A DNA stretch of 64,000 nucleotides. It comes from Nitrospirota bacterium (lineage in GTDB: Bacteria; Nitrospirota; Nitrospiria; SBBL01; JAADHI01). The stretch spans positions 1 to 64,000 of the forward strand of contig JAJDBU010000025.1 of assembly GCA_029261195.1 (NCBI GenBank). Reading direction: 5' to 3'. Position numbers and translations under genes: made by a program. This document shows, in pieces, positions 1 to 9,579 of the stretch. Each line of letters opens with the position of its first letter. Position 1 is the first letter of the stretch. The notes under the pieces were generated by a model that was not told where the DNA came from, did not search any database, and saw nothing but the letters and a program-made list of their open reading frames with translations.

Positions 1-65
1 TATAGGACAAAAGATGCCGCTTATGTGCTTCCGAGTGACATGAGTGAAGGATCAGATCAGAAAAA

Positions 66-85
66 CGTGAGAAATTTTTCTCACG
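66..85. repeat. 9-bp inverted repeat in gene-free left edge
   Basis: Arms 66-74 (CGTGAGAAA) and 77-85 are perfect reverse complements with a 2-base centre. A second, bulged hairpin lies at 116-139 (GGGC/GCCC outer arms, CTGA/TCAG inner arms). The first 228 bases hold no open reading frame that looks real. The role of these structures is unknown. Confidence 0.3.
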
Positions 86-228
86 AAATCGCTGTGCTCC
101 TTCTGAGGGGTAAGCGGGCCTGATTTTTTCAGCAAGCCCTACTTACGATTGGTACTAATATTGGGAGCTTTACACGACCTCCTGGTAATCTTGGCCGGAA
201 CAGGTGGTAAGTTTGACCGAAATACGCA

Positions 229-261
229 CTTTGAGAGCATTATTGCTGAATGCTCTCAAAG
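229..261 (-). terminator. Hairpin downstream of the bactofilin gene
   Basis: A perfect 12-bp stem (229-240 with 250-261) and a 9-base loop sit 11 bases past the bactofilin stop codon. No T-run follows on the minus strand, so this is not a classical intrinsic terminator. It could be a factor-assisted terminator or a 3'-end stabiliser. Confidence 0.45.
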
Positions 262-272
262 CAAAAACTGAA

Positions 273-713
273 TTATGAGGCTGCCTGGAGCGCTGGTTGG
301 AGCGTTCCTTTTTTTTCGTAAACCGGCAGGGCTTCAAAGGGGTCACTCTTTTCCATCTTAGCACTGCCGTTAAATTGTGCCCCGTCTTCTATGATGAGGG
401 TCGGAGTTGTCAATTCGCAGTTGACTCTGGATGATTTTAAGAGTTGTATTTTCTGATGCGCTACCATTTTTCCCTTGACCTTCCCACCGACAATGACGAT
501 GTCGGCATCAATTTCTGAGGTAATATCGGCGTCGTTGCCCAGGGTTAGACTCCCTTTCAAGGAGATCTTTCCAGTGATTTTTCCATTAATGCGACCACTC
601 CCTTCAAAGTGCAGGTCACCTTTGATTTCGACGCCTTTCTCCATGAAGATCACCATCTCATCGGACCCTTCCTTTACATTTACATTTTCTTTTTCATCCC
701 ATCCAAATCCCAT
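273..713 (-). CDS. Bactofilin (cytoskeletal polymer protein)
   Basis: This 146-residue protein has the bactofilin (DUF583) fold signature: a short charged N-terminus, then regular beta-helix repeats of hydrophobic residues and glycines from about residue 28 to 118 (for example VEIKGDLHFEGSGRINGKI), and a short disordered tail. Bactofilins polymerise without nucleotide into filaments or membrane-associated patches and act in cell shape, polar localisation, stalks or polysaccharide secretion. The start is supported by AGGAGG a few bases upstream of the ATG. It is the last minus-strand gene after the polysaccharide locus, 146 bases beyond the ligase-like gene, and may help position the export machinery; that role is inference. 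Confidence 0.9.
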   Translation of the reverse strand: MGFGWDEKENVNVKEGSDEMVIFMEKGVEIKGDLHFEGSGRINGKITGKISLKGSLTLGNDADITSEIDADIVIVGGKVKGKMVAHQKIQLLKSSRVNCELTTPTLIIEDGAQFNGSAKMEKSDPFEALPVYEKKGTLQPALQAAS

Positions 714-859
714 CTTGATTTCCTCCTAATTCATGCGAAGAGTAGTGAAGCCAGCCCTGTTTCCATGCACAAAAGTATACATGAAACAGCACGTGATTGG
801 GTAATCTACCTCAGGAATTTCACTTATGCGACTGTCTCTTTTTCGGGGTACACTTCTGT

Positions 860-2200
860 CTACACGGGCGACTTTAGCTGGTAAGTCATTGAGTTTTTTT
901 TAATGGCTTCATTTGTGAATGATGATGCAATAGTAATAATCGCAATCTGCCACCAAAAAAATTCATAATAGACTCTCGAATTAAACAAACCACCAAACAA
1001 GGTCGAAAAAAAACCAATATTTAACGCAAATAAATTATATTTGAGAAAAACATTGTCTAGATTTGATCGTTTTAATTTATTAAAACTTTTAAAAAGAGAC
1101 CATACAATTTGTATACACATGGTCAACCAGATCAACAAACCCAAATACCCCTGATCAACCAACACACCTAGATACGAGTTATGGGCTGATCGAACACCAT
1201 AGGGGAGGTCAAGCCCATAAGTTAAAACTTCGTCTGGCATATAAAATCGGGCTAAATGCTTAAACGCATTTGGCCCGGCACCCAATGGATAATCCTGGAC
1301 CATATTGACGCCGTACCCCCATATTTCCGTTCTCCCGCTAGACAATTGATTGATTTGCGCTTCATTTTCCATCGCCTCAGATGTCATAAGTAAAGAGGAT
1401 AATCTTTGAACAAACTGGTCATCTGTGAGGTAAACAAACATAGGAACACCCAGGAGTAAGAGAACGACCATATTTTTTTTTATTTTCATATCCGAAGAAA
1501 GGGTTAAGGACACAAGTCCCGCAAGAAGTACTGCGACGACGGCTCCGCGGCTATTACAGAGAATAAATGCATTGAGTAGGAGTGGCATACAGGCAATACA
1601 GCTCCATCGCTCGATTTTAGTCCCATTTTTGATAAATGGAATGGCTAAAGGTATGATTGCAGCGAGTAGTAAAGCAAACTCATTTGATCCTGTGGCATCA
1701 GTCGGTCCGATATTTTCCAAGCGCCCGTGGATTCGTTTACCATAGAGATGCGCATTCAAGGAAAGCTGTCCCGCCATGATGATGATCGTCATTAGAAATA
1801 TTTTATACTGTTTTAATGTTTTGACGCCTCTGACAATACAATAGATCGTGATCATAAATGTGAACAACTTATAGGCATGATTCTGAGCATCTTCAGGGAA
1901 AACGGCAACGGTATATGAAATAAGCAAGGTAAGGGAACAAAAAATAAATGCAGTAGTAACCCCTCTGAATTTGTGGCGTGATAGCTTATCCCGGTGTAAA
2001 ATCAATGATACGACTAATATGGCCGATGTAAGTAGACTCCACCGAGAAAAGGGTAGATAAATCGCCCACCAATTATAATAAGGATCCGGGGCATTAAAAT
2101 AAATATTTGCATAGGCCAACAGACACCAAAAAGGACCTTTCGTCAGGGAAAAGATATATGCAATACAAGTGATAGAAATAAAAGCGATTGCTGTTAGCAT
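860..2200 (-). CDS. O-antigen ligase-like / Wzy_C family membrane protein
   Basis: This 446-residue protein has about ten to twelve predicted hydrophobic segments and one large periplasmic loop around residues 260-340. Key ligase/polymerase residues are visible: the SRGA motif near residue 217, GRTEIW near 289, and AHNSYL with histidine about 340. In the family these enzymes join or polymerise lipid-linked glycans at the periplasmic face of the inner membrane. The N-terminal part resembles the exosortase-A-associated O-glycosylation ligase subfamily, which fits its neighbours. It lies 19 bases downstream of the kinase-fusion gene and is the last gene of the polysaccharide cluster. Whether it acts as polymerase (Wzy) or ligase cannot be told from sequence; no other Wzy candidate is obvious in the locus. 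Confidence 0.8.
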   Translation of the reverse strand: MLTAIAFISITCIAYIFSLTKGPFWCLLAYANIYFNAPDPYYNWWAIYLPFSRWSLLTSAILVVSLILHRDKLSRHKFRGVTTAFIFCSLTLLISYTVAVFPEDAQNHAYKLFTFMITIYCIVRGVKTLKQYKIFLMTIIIMAGQLSLNAHLYGKRIHGRLENIGPTDATGSNEFALLLAAIIPLAIPFIKNGTKIERWSCIACMPLLLNAFILCNSRGAVVAVLLAGLVSLTLSSDMKIKKNMVVLLLLGVPMFVYLTDDQFVQRLSSLLMTSEAMENEAQINQLSSGRTEIWGYGVNMVQDYPLGAGPNAFKHLARFYMPDEVLTYGLDLPYGVRSAHNSYLGVLVDQGYLGLLIWLTMCIQIVWSLFKSFNKLKRSNLDNVFLKYNLFALNIGFFSTLFGGLFNSRVYYEFFWWQIAIITIASSFTNEAIKKNSMTYQLKSPV

Positions 2201-2219
2201 CTGTCGGCCCTTGTAATAC

Positions 2220-3647
2220 TCAAAGAAGCGCCCATATTTCCCTTTTTATGTCTAATTGTACATCGGCATACGCTTTATTCGCGCTAATCAGAACGACTCC
2301 GTCCCTCCTTTTGACAGCATTGACTGCATCCGCTTTTTCCCGGTGTGTCTGAATATCCAGATCTGTTTTCCGTTTCCTCAACTCATCGATATCCACCTGC
2401 AGAACCAAAATACAATCAGGCATTTTTATCTCATCGTAATGGTAAGCTTCCCGTTTGGAAAAATAGGCATTGATTCCCCTGGTGTATTGCTTCAGGCGAG
2501 GGCCATCCATAGGTTCTTTCATTGTATGAAAATCCATCATTGGAAAACGATCAGTCAAAATCGTGATCCCCTGCTCTATTTGCTTTCTCGAACGTTTTGA
2601 AATGCCATGCCGATTTTTTGCGACATATGCCCAATAATAACATTCAAATAAACGAGCAAAAAATGTGAGCTTGAACTTATTAAAACCACGGATGACATAT
2701 GAAATAAAATGTAGATATCTCGTTTTTGGGATACCGTAATAATAGGTCTTAAGTGACAGTTTCCAGGAAAGCCATTCCTGCAAGTCTTTTTTAAGTGTTG
2801 ATTTTCCAGATCCATCTGCACCGACAAGAGAAAAAATTTTCCCAGTATACGGTAGTATTTTCCTCTTTTCTTTTAATACTTTATTGATTAGAGGCAAGGC
2901 CCTCACATAAAAAGAAAAATAGTCCCAATAGACCAACACGCTTTTATTCCGCCTGTAACGTTCTAATCCTTTTGTGATCTGCCACTTGTTTTTTAAAATA
3001 CTAAAAGGTGATATTTTTTTCTCAGAAAACTGTTTAAAAAAGTCAAAAAACAATTGATCTGAAATCGGAAACCCACATTTTTTTAAAAGAAGGCCTAGTT
3101 TTTTATCATCACTGTTTTGAATTAAATCTAAAAACTCACGCTCAATGTCTGTGGGGAATGGCGTGTAAAATCGGCCCATGCAGTATTTTATGCCGTGTTT
3201 CACCAGCGAGATGGCATCAACCTTCATATGCGCACGTATAACGAGCAAGAGTAATTCCATCTCACAAATCGGGATATAGACATTTTGTTTTTGAGTTAAA
3301 TGATCAAAGACAATTTCTTCTATCGGCAGATGATGATTTTTTATATATTTTTCCCCTAAAACCAATAAATAGTGAACATGGAGATGAATGAGTTCACCCG
3401 TGTTGTTGTCAAAACCAAGGTAGTCTTCCATCCCGGGGAATTGTTTTTCCGGAGGAGACATGATTTTTTTTAGATCAAATTTTCGACAGGCCAGTTCAAA
3501 CTTGTCTTTGTCTGCGCGATGGATGAGCACATCTAAATCTGTTTTACCCTGCAGAGCTTTATCCAAATGAACATTGCTTTTCCAATGACAGTATCTGATT
3601 TTATTTGAATTAAAGTACTCAAAAAGTTTTTTACAAATATCTAGCAT
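2220..3647 (-). CDS. Nucleotidyltransferase-like domain fused to a thymidylate-kinase-like P-loop domain
   Basis: The 475-residue protein has two recognisable halves. Residues about 1-130 carry a nucleotidyltransferase-like motif (GKTDLDVLI, acidic pair at 37 and 39). Residues about 268-475 are a P-loop kinase with Walker A GADGSGKST at 276-284 and a DRF motif at 366-368, resembling thymidylate kinases. The middle (about 140-265) is helical and unassigned. Proteins of this arrangement occur in polysaccharide loci but their substrate is not established, so a role in making or phosphorylating a sugar or nucleotide precursor is only inferred. A housekeeping Tmk is unlikely because of the length and context. 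It is cotranscribed with the ligase gene 19 bases downstream. Confidence 0.65.
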   Translation of the reverse strand: MLDICKKLFEYFNSNKIRYCHWKSNVHLDKALQGKTDLDVLIHRADKDKFELACRKFDLKKIMSPPEKQFPGMEDYLGFDNNTGELIHLHVHYLLVLGEKYIKNHHLPIEEIVFDHLTQKQNVYIPICEMELLLLVIRAHMKVDAISLVKHGIKYCMGRFYTPFPTDIEREFLDLIQNSDDKKLGLLLKKCGFPISDQLFFDFFKQFSEKKISPFSILKNKWQITKGLERYRRNKSVLVYWDYFSFYVRALPLINKVLKEKRKILPYTGKIFSLVGADGSGKSTLKKDLQEWLSWKLSLKTYYYGIPKTRYLHFISYVIRGFNKFKLTFFARLFECYYWAYVAKNRHGISKRSRKQIEQGITILTDRFPMMDFHTMKEPMDGPRLKQYTRGINAYFSKREAYHYDEIKMPDCILVLQVDIDELRKRKTDLDIQTHREKADAVNAVKRRDGVVLISANKAYADVQLDIKREIWALL

Positions 3648-3716
3648 ATTGAACTTAAGTCTAAGGTGAACTTTGTATTGTCGGGTAAAGTGAATCGAAT
3701 GTTAAGGAAGCTCTGA

Positions 3717-4523
3717 TTAAGATAAAATCTTTTTTGCCAGCGGTCGGATGATATTCATCACAGGAACAACCGTCTTGCAGTACAAACGTTTTTCCCAGCC
3801 AAAAGGATAGAAATGGCGGAGTGGATCTTTGAAATGCATGATTTTTATATTAGGATTTAAGCCATCCTTAAAATAATAGAAGTTATACTGTTTACAGGGA
3901 AAAAACTTAATCCGAAATCCATTAACAAGATGAATACTGTGGGGTTCGGGATAGTCTTCGGGGCAGCTTAATTGATTCAATGCTTTTTGGTCATTACCCA
4001 CCTCGTCTGTTAATATCCTCCATCGCTCAAGAAAATCCTTTGTCGCCTTTGTATTATTAAAAAAAATAACACCCGCATTAAGGTACTTTACAATTTCAAA
4101 ATGTTCCGTATGCCATTCATTTTCCATTTCGGATGCATCACGTAATGTAACCCCAATATCGTAATCCTGACTCTCTACCTCATCAATATTGCCCAGTAGC
4201 TGAGCATCTCCATCAAGGTAAACGACAAAATCCTTGTATTGATTCATACAATATTGAACCATCGCCGGTTTGAAGAGTGATTTAGATTTGTAGGCACCTT
4301 GCACATCCCTGTCATAATAACCTTTTTTTGCAAATGACTCATCTTGCACTGTAAAAGGCTCTCCAATTCCAAGTGCTCCAAGGTCATACACCACGGCTTG
4401 ATAACCAAACTCTTTTGCCTTTTTCATTGTATTTTGTATAACACCTCTAAAGCTGAAATTTTTATGAATATTGCCAAAATCATCTTTTGAGCTGTCGCTG
4501 TTTGCACCTGTTAGAATAATCAT
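3717..4523 (-). CDS. Glycosyltransferase, GT8/nucleotide-diphospho-sugar transferase type
   Basis: This 268-residue soluble protein carries YLDGDAQ with a DxD motif at residues 104-106, the metal and nucleotide-sugar binding signature of GT-A enzymes. A later NAGVIFFNN stretch and a C-terminal IMHFKDPLRHFYPF segment resemble the closing part of GT8-like or DUF-type nucleotide-diphospho-sugar transferases. It probably adds one sugar to the lipid-linked repeat unit on the cytoplasmic side. Donor and acceptor cannot be predicted. It lies between a GT2 enzyme and the kinase fusion, all in one direction. Confidence 0.7.
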   Translation of the reverse strand: MIILTGANSDSSKDDFGNIHKNFSFRGVIQNTMKKAKEFGYQAVVYDLGALGIGEPFTVQDESFAKKGYYDRDVQGAYKSKSLFKPAMVQYCMNQYKDFVVYLDGDAQLLGNIDEVESQDYDIGVTLRDASEMENEWHTEHFEIVKYLNAGVIFFNNTKATKDFLERWRILTDEVGNDQKALNQLSCPEDYPEPHSIHLVNGFRIKFFPCKQYNFYYFKDGLNPNIKIMHFKDPLRHFYPFGWEKRLYCKTVVPVMNIIRPLAKKILS

Positions 4524-4576
4524 TTGTCAAATCCTGCCATTCTGTTTGGATGATGTTGATCATTGATACGAATCAT

Positions 4577-5386
4577 CTAAGTGTAAAATATAGGTCTTCT
4601 GAAAAAATATCGATGTTTGATGAAAAAATAGAACAGTCCTTTTATATGTTCAATCATCGCCTTGTTTATTTTAAAGCCTCGAGAAATCTCCTGTGCATGG
4701 TGTGTGGCAGATACCTCAGGGACATATAAAATTTCGTATCCCTTTTTCCATAATCTCAGACAATAGTCTACGTCTTCGGGAGCATAAAAAATTTTTTCAT
4801 CAAGAAATCCGACATCGGATAAAATCTCTCTCCGAAATAGCCAGAAAGCTGAAATGGCATAATCAACTTTTTTAATGTTGTCCATCTCTGGTATTTTACC
4901 GTCCCGACTCTCCATTTGCTTCAGAAAAAAATAACGCACTAATTTCCGATAAAAAGTCGGAAAGACATCCGTCGATTTTTGGAGTGAACCGTTCCCGTAT
5001 ACCAGCTTGGGGACAACCATTCCCGCACGATCATTATTTTCTAAAACATTGATTAATCTTCCTAGAATATCATCATTCAGTTCAATATCTGAATCCAGTA
5101 TCACGATATACTTGCCTTCAGCCTGCTTCAATGCGAGGTTGCGAGAATAGGTCGTCCCTGCATTTTTGCCTAGAAAAACAGGCTTTATGATACGTTTGTC
5201 GTTTCTATGGTAGTTTTCAAGGAGTTCGACTGAACCGTCGTTCGAACCGTTATCGACAACAAATATTTCAGAGGACAATTTCGATTTATCGAGGACACCC
5301 AAGAGGGAAGACAGACATCTATCGAGATGACACTTTGAATTCCATGACAAGATTACAATGGAAGTTTGAATGTTTTTTTTCACCAT
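4577..5386 (-). CDS. Family 2 glycosyltransferase
   Basis: The 269-residue protein begins with a GT-A fold: VDNGSNDG at about 44-51 for the nucleotide, and LDSDIELNDD with the DxD-type DSD at 98-100. The segment FYAPEDVDYCLRL has the ED acid pair typical of rhamnosyltransferase-like GT2 enzymes. No membrane anchor is evident apart from a hydrophobic C-terminus (about 250-265). It most likely extends the exopolysaccharide repeat unit in the cytoplasm. The ATG start is 28 bases downstream of the FemAB-like gene, consistent with an operon. Specificity is unknown. Confidence 0.85.
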   Translation of the reverse strand: MVKKNIQTSIVILSWNSKCHLDRCLSSLLGVLDKSKLSSEIFVVDNGSNDGSVELLENYHRNDKRIIKPVFLGKNAGTTYSRNLALKQAEGKYIVILDSDIELNDDILGRLINVLENNDRAGMVVPKLVYGNGSLQKSTDVFPTFYRKLVRYFFLKQMESRDGKIPEMDNIKKVDYAISAFWLFRREILSDVGFLDEKIFYAPEDVDYCLRLWKKGYEILYVPEVSATHHAQEISRGFKINKAMIEHIKGLFYFFIKHRYFFRRPIFYT

Positions 5387-5414
5387 AAGTTTACAGACAA
5401 TATCTTTCAGATTT

Positions 5415-6470
5415 TTACAGGCTGATGTATTTCCTTACGTGAGGGCCTATTCTATTTGCAACAGGTAGTGGGATTTTTTGCCAAATACCGGCAAATGTCC
5501 TTTTCATCGCGTTACCGGAATTCAATTCCCGCTTCGCATTATCCAGCGGAATAGAATACCAATTTAATGGCGAGGGGAGCGCCCCCCATTGCCTCTTGAA
5601 TTTATATGTCCCTTCATTTTCTGTAGATCGTCCCAAGTCAAATTCTTTATATCCTGAATCAGAGGCAAATTTTAAAAAATTCCAATAAAGAAGCATATTA
5701 GGAGCCAGTCGATTAAACTCCCTTAATGTAGATGCCCAAGGGATGGAAACAAGCGACCCGCAACACAGAATGAGTCCGACACCCACAACTTTTGGACCAT
5801 AGTAGACGAGTCCCATTTTTGCGTTTTCTCCATAACCTGACATGATTGATTTAATCCACTTTTTGGAATGTACCGGAGAACCCAACTCTCGCATATTTCG
5901 GGCAAAAACATCGTAGAAATCATCAATATGATTAAGGCCACCCCAGGAAAAGGTAAGGCCATTTTTTTCGGCCTTCCGAATCTGGCTACGCAGTTTAGAC
6001 TTAAAACTGCTCCATAACTCAGGAGAAGAGGGAGGGAGATCCAAGAGCATACTGACTTTATTCTCCTGGATTTTCAGGTAAGATTGATCTTTTTCAATAG
6101 AGGGTACTATTTTTCTCGTTCTTAAGTGAATTGACTTGGCACTGAGTTCCTTTCCTAGAGATAAAGCCTTCTCAAGCAGTCGTTTTTGAATGACTTCATT
6201 GTTGGTCAGGAAGCTCCCTACGTCACAAAATGGCAACGAAACAAGTTGTCCTCTGCATAATGGCGCTTTAAAATAAACCAGTGGCAGGATGTCCAATACG
6301 GTTCCACCTTCCTCTGCAATGAGATAATAGCATTTATGCCGGTATGCCTCTTCTATCCCTCCTTTCCATGCAAATAGGTGATATGGGGAACTATTTGGAC
6401 TTTTTATGACAAATGAATCCCATTTTTCTCTATCCTGGTTTCCAGCTAATATGATCTTAATGGGTGGCAT
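5415..6470 (-). CDS. FemAB-like GNAT-fold protein, exosortase-locus type
   Basis: This 351-residue protein matches the FemAB-like family recurrent in exosortase/PEP-CTERM polysaccharide loci. Features seen are an N-terminal SSPYHLFAWKGGIEEAY segment, a central RSQIRKAEKNGL helix, and a late EFDLGRSTENEGTYKFKRQW motif typical of these acyl/aminoacyl transferases. FemAB proteins transfer amino acids from aminoacyl-tRNA to a cell-wall precursor; in this subfamily the substrate is unknown and may be a polysaccharide intermediate. It is soluble and probably membrane-peripheral. It lies between a GT39-like membrane protein and a GT2 enzyme. Confidence 0.82.
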   Translation of the reverse strand: MPPIKIILAGNQDREKWDSFVIKSPNSSPYHLFAWKGGIEEAYRHKCYYLIAEEGGTVLDILPLVYFKAPLCRGQLVSLPFCDVGSFLTNNEVIQKRLLEKALSLGKELSAKSIHLRTRKIVPSIEKDQSYLKIQENKVSMLLDLPPSSPELWSSFKSKLRSQIRKAEKNGLTFSWGGLNHIDDFYDVFARNMRELGSPVHSKKWIKSIMSGYGENAKMGLVYYGPKVVGVGLILCCGSLVSIPWASTLREFNRLAPNMLLYWNFLKFASDSGYKEFDLGRSTENEGTYKFKRQWGALPSPLNWYSIPLDNAKRELNSGNAMKRTFAGIWQKIPLPVANRIGPHVRKYISL

Positions 6471-6567
6471 AAATTAACCTTAAAAAAGAACTCTCAGTAT
6501 AGCCCTTTCCTGAAAACGAGAACGAAAGCACTCTTTGCTTAAAAATGATGAAATACCTCTTCATAGA

Positions 6568-8127
6568 TTAAAGCGTTATTTTTAATATACTGCCCCCCTC
6601 CGAGGGACGACAAAGGTGTTTTTCAAATAATTCTCTGAAAAACTGCAAGTGACAAATTTTTCTAGTTTTCCCTCTGTTGATTGCAATTTCTTTCAAATTC
6701 ACTTTATCGAACATTATATCCTTCACCCGGTAGATGTCAGGATTATTAATAAAGATATAAGAACCGTCATTTTCCCCTAAAAAATTATCATCAGTTAGCA
6801 CAGGCAAAAATTTTCCTGTTTGTATTACGGTTAAATTGTCGAATTGATTATATTTATTTAATAAATGTAAACCTTGGTATGTCGAACTGTCTGTTATGTA
6901 TCTGACATTCTGGTTTTGTTTCATAAAAGAATAGAAAAATTTACTTTGGTGAAATCCTTGACCTAATGAACCTCCTTGTATTGCGACGCAAAAAAGACTG
7001 ATTAAAACATAACTCAAAATAATGAAATAGCGCACTGGACTTTTATTGATCCCCTTTGCTATGCCATAACCGACCATAATGGCGACAGGAATCATGTAAG
7101 AATAGGAATATCTCGGTAATCTTCTGAGGGGGCTGAAGTTAAGCGGATTGGGAGAACCATAGCTGTAGTATAAAAAAAGAGGCCAGAATAATAGACTCAT
7201 TAATATTGCCTTTTTATCTTTCTTTATTAAAAAATAAATATTAACGGAGAAGAATAGATAATACAAAATCGAATTGACCGGATTTACAAGCAATTGCCTA
7301 AAGGGTTCAATGGCCCACGAGTCTCCAAAATAAGAGCCTGTGAATGGATTCTCAATTGTCTTTAACTCTTTTTTTGTTTCCTGGGCCGACAGATCCCCCG
7401 AACGAAAGTGAGCGCGTGTAATAATTCTTTGCCTGTGAAGCCATTCCCCCGTCATATTATGGTACAACACATTTTCACAGGCAAAGATGAGGAAGGCTCC
7501 CAAAAAAATGTACAGAATCCTCCTATTCAGTTTTTTGTATAAAAGTGAATACAAACCGATGATTAAAAAGACATATATTCCCGTGCTGTGAAAGAGGTAT
7601 GAGGTGCCAATCAATAGCCCACAAAGTAAATAGTAGACAATGCTATTAGTTCTTTGAGCAAGAAGAAAGAAATAGACCGCCAAAAACATAAAGAAGGCTA
7701 GGCCTTGGGCATAATCCAGTGTCGAGCCCAGATAAATGCTTAAAGGGGAAAAAATAAAGACAATCGCAGAAAAACCAAATACTTGTAGTGTGAATTTTTT
7801 ACCTAAAATTTCTCTTGAGAGCAAATAAATCAATACAATATTGAAAAATTCAAATATTGTAGATGTGATATATGTTGAAAATTCATTGACCCCGAAAACT
7901 GAATAAGCTAATGAAACCGGAAGAATTGCCCCTAATCGCGTCCTCCAGTGATTATGAGGAATTGGGAATTCTCCATGGTAGATTTCAAGGGCAGATTGAG
8001 CATAGTTATCCAAGTCGGCGACTAAATAATAACCTGTCTTGAAATATGTATTTAAAACAATACAAAGAAAAAACAAAAAAACACTTAAAACAAAGAGCCT
8101 CTTATTGTCCATTAATTGTGTATACAT
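6568..8127 (-). CDS. Polytopic membrane glycosyltransferase (GT39/ArnT-like)
   Basis: This 519-residue protein has some ten to twelve hydrophobic segments followed by a soluble C-terminal part (about 420-519). The first periplasmic loop contains acidic residues in VADLDNYAQ, then RLGAILPVSLAYSVFG, the arrangement seen in GT-C enzymes that use polyprenyl-phosphate sugars. It would therefore modify glycan or lipid on the outer face of the inner membrane, for example by adding a side-chain sugar. Two starts are possible (8127 or 8112) and neither has a clear ribosome binding site. The gene is noticeably AT-rich. A Wzy-like role is an alternative. Confidence 0.65.
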   Translation of the reverse strand: MYTQLMDNKRLFVLSVFLFFLCIVLNTYFKTGYYLVADLDNYAQSALEIYHGEFPIPHNHWRTRLGAILPVSLAYSVFGVNEFSTYITSTIFEFFNIVLIYLLSREILGKKFTLQVFGFSAIVFIFSPLSIYLGSTLDYAQGLAFFMFLAVYFFLLAQRTNSIVYYLLCGLLIGTSYLFHSTGIYVFLIIGLYSLLYKKLNRRILYIFLGAFLIFACENVLYHNMTGEWLHRQRIITRAHFRSGDLSAQETKKELKTIENPFTGSYFGDSWAIEPFRQLLVNPVNSILYYLFFSVNIYFLIKKDKKAILMSLLFWPLFLYYSYGSPNPLNFSPLRRLPRYSYSYMIPVAIMVGYGIAKGINKSPVRYFIILSYVLISLFCVAIQGGSLGQGFHQSKFFYSFMKQNQNVRYITDSSTYQGLHLLNKYNQFDNLTVIQTGKFLPVLTDDNFLGENDGSYIFINNPDIYRVKDIMFDKVNLKEIAINRGKTRKICHLQFFRELFEKHLCRPSEGGSILKITL

Positions 8128-8296
8128 AAATGATGGTGGTATCGCGAAAAACAGAGATCGCTTAGATTAGATCATGAGATATCTTGCAGATAACTCATCC
8201 CCCTTCGGACTATGCAGGATTCAAACTGCTATACATATCCTCTTCAGAGCTTTGAGAAAGCTTTTGCCTGAAAAATCCCCTGAAGTAAGCTGCTTA

Positions 8297-9436
8297 TTAA
8301 CCCAGCAGTATTCCTTTAATTACTTTAAAAAGGGAAGGGAAGTCACATAATATATTAGAATACGACTGATTTGCGAGAGGGCAGTGACATTTTTCATCTT
8401 TAATATATTGTCTCACCTCATTTGCCTGTTCTGAATGGAAAATTCGTTGAAAATCATAATCCAGGTTTCTTATATTTCCCATTGGCTTGTCATAACCCAA
8501 CACACAACAAGGCCATAGTTCTCCATTGTAATTAAGGTGAACATTAGATATTCCTCCGTAACAGGGTATGACCTGTCTTTTTTCCTTCAGAATAGCGCTA
8601 ACAAGATCATAATAAACCAATCGAAAAGATTCGGTGATTCTGGCAAGCCTTCTTTTAGATTTGAGATTATCTTTTACTTTCTGTTTAAAAGATTTCATTA
8701 GATTTTCATACTTCTCGCCGGTAGGCGTAATGGGCTCTCCGACGTTGTAGAACTCTTCTCTTTGTTCTGCGACTTCATTTCGATAGCTTTCTACTCCTAA
8801 GCTATGGACATAATCTTCTATCTCTTCCAGATGATCGATATTAAAATTAGAAATCACCGTTCCCAATTCCAGATGGAAATTGGGGTATATTTGTTGAACG
8901 GCTTTTAATCGAACAATCGTTTCTTCTAATCTTTTGAAGTTTCCTTTATATCCGCGCACTTCGTCATGCTTATCTCCCACCCCGTCAATTGACGGTTTAA
9001 CAGTAAATGGCACATTAGGATCGTATGCTTTAATAATTTGTAAGATCTCAATTGTCATTTTCTCAATACGCTTTGGTAGTATCGCATTGGTCGGAGTGTG
9101 GATAATCTTGGGTGTTAAATATTTACAGGCCAGTTCTATAATTTGAGGAAGGTCCTTCCTTAAAAAAGGTTCCCCGCCACTGATATTCAAAAAGTATACA
9201 GGCCCAAGACTCTTAAAAATCTTTTCAATCTCTTCAAGACTCAAGTCTGCGTTTGACATTTCAGGGTTTTCAAGCCACAAGTCACCGATATGACATGTTT
9301 TACACCTTGATTGACAGGCTGCCGTGACAGAAAATGTCAAAGTAATCGGATTGGCCGGTTTGACCAATCCCTTCATCGCTAGTTTGTAGGCAAGCGTTTT
9401 TGGAAATAAATATTGTACATAGTCCTTTGCATTCAT
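8297..9436 (-). CDS. Radical SAM protein with C-terminal cysteine-rich (SPASM-like) region
   Basis: The 379-residue protein has the radical SAM cluster motif CQSRCKTC (cysteines 41, 45, 48) and the SAM-binding motif ISGGEPF at about 85-91. The C-terminal third adds cysteines in CYGG, WPCC and KCHCPL, consistent with a SPASM or twitch domain holding an extra iron-sulfur cluster. Enzymes of this kind modify peptides, sugars or other small substrates by radical chemistry. In polysaccharide loci they often accompany unusual sugar or lipid modification, but the substrate here cannot be named. The preceding HAD-like gene and this one are 143 bases apart. Confidence 0.85.
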   Translation of the reverse strand: MNAKDYVQYLFPKTLAYKLAMKGLVKPANPITLTFSVTAACQSRCKTCHIGDLWLENPEMSNADLSLEEIEKIFKSLGPVYFLNISGGEPFLRKDLPQIIELACKYLTPKIIHTPTNAILPKRIEKMTIEILQIIKAYDPNVPFTVKPSIDGVGDKHDEVRGYKGNFKRLEETIVRLKAVQQIYPNFHLELGTVISNFNIDHLEEIEDYVHSLGVESYRNEVAEQREEFYNVGEPITPTGEKYENLMKSFKQKVKDNLKSKRRLARITESFRLVYYDLVSAILKEKRQVIPCYGGISNVHLNYNGELWPCCVLGYDKPMGNIRNLDYDFQRIFHSEQANEVRQYIKDEKCHCPLANQSYSNILCDFPSLFKVIKGILLG

Positions 9437-9579
9437 TTTAACCCCCTACATCAGTCTGTTTTATATAATACCTTAATATATGACAAACCTGCATTTCTCG
9501 TCCAGCGCACGCTTAACTTTAAGATCACAGTAGAAGCTGGACAAAGAGGCCTCAGGCATCTTGATATTCCATACAAAGA

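Noticed and set aside
1-272. Possible RNA gene at the left edge
   Set aside because: Two small hairpins are present but no tRNA-like or other known RNA pattern could be made out.
2220-3647. Annotation as housekeeping thymidylate kinase
   Set aside because: Twice the usual length, extra N-terminal nucleotidyltransferase-like domain and an EPS context.
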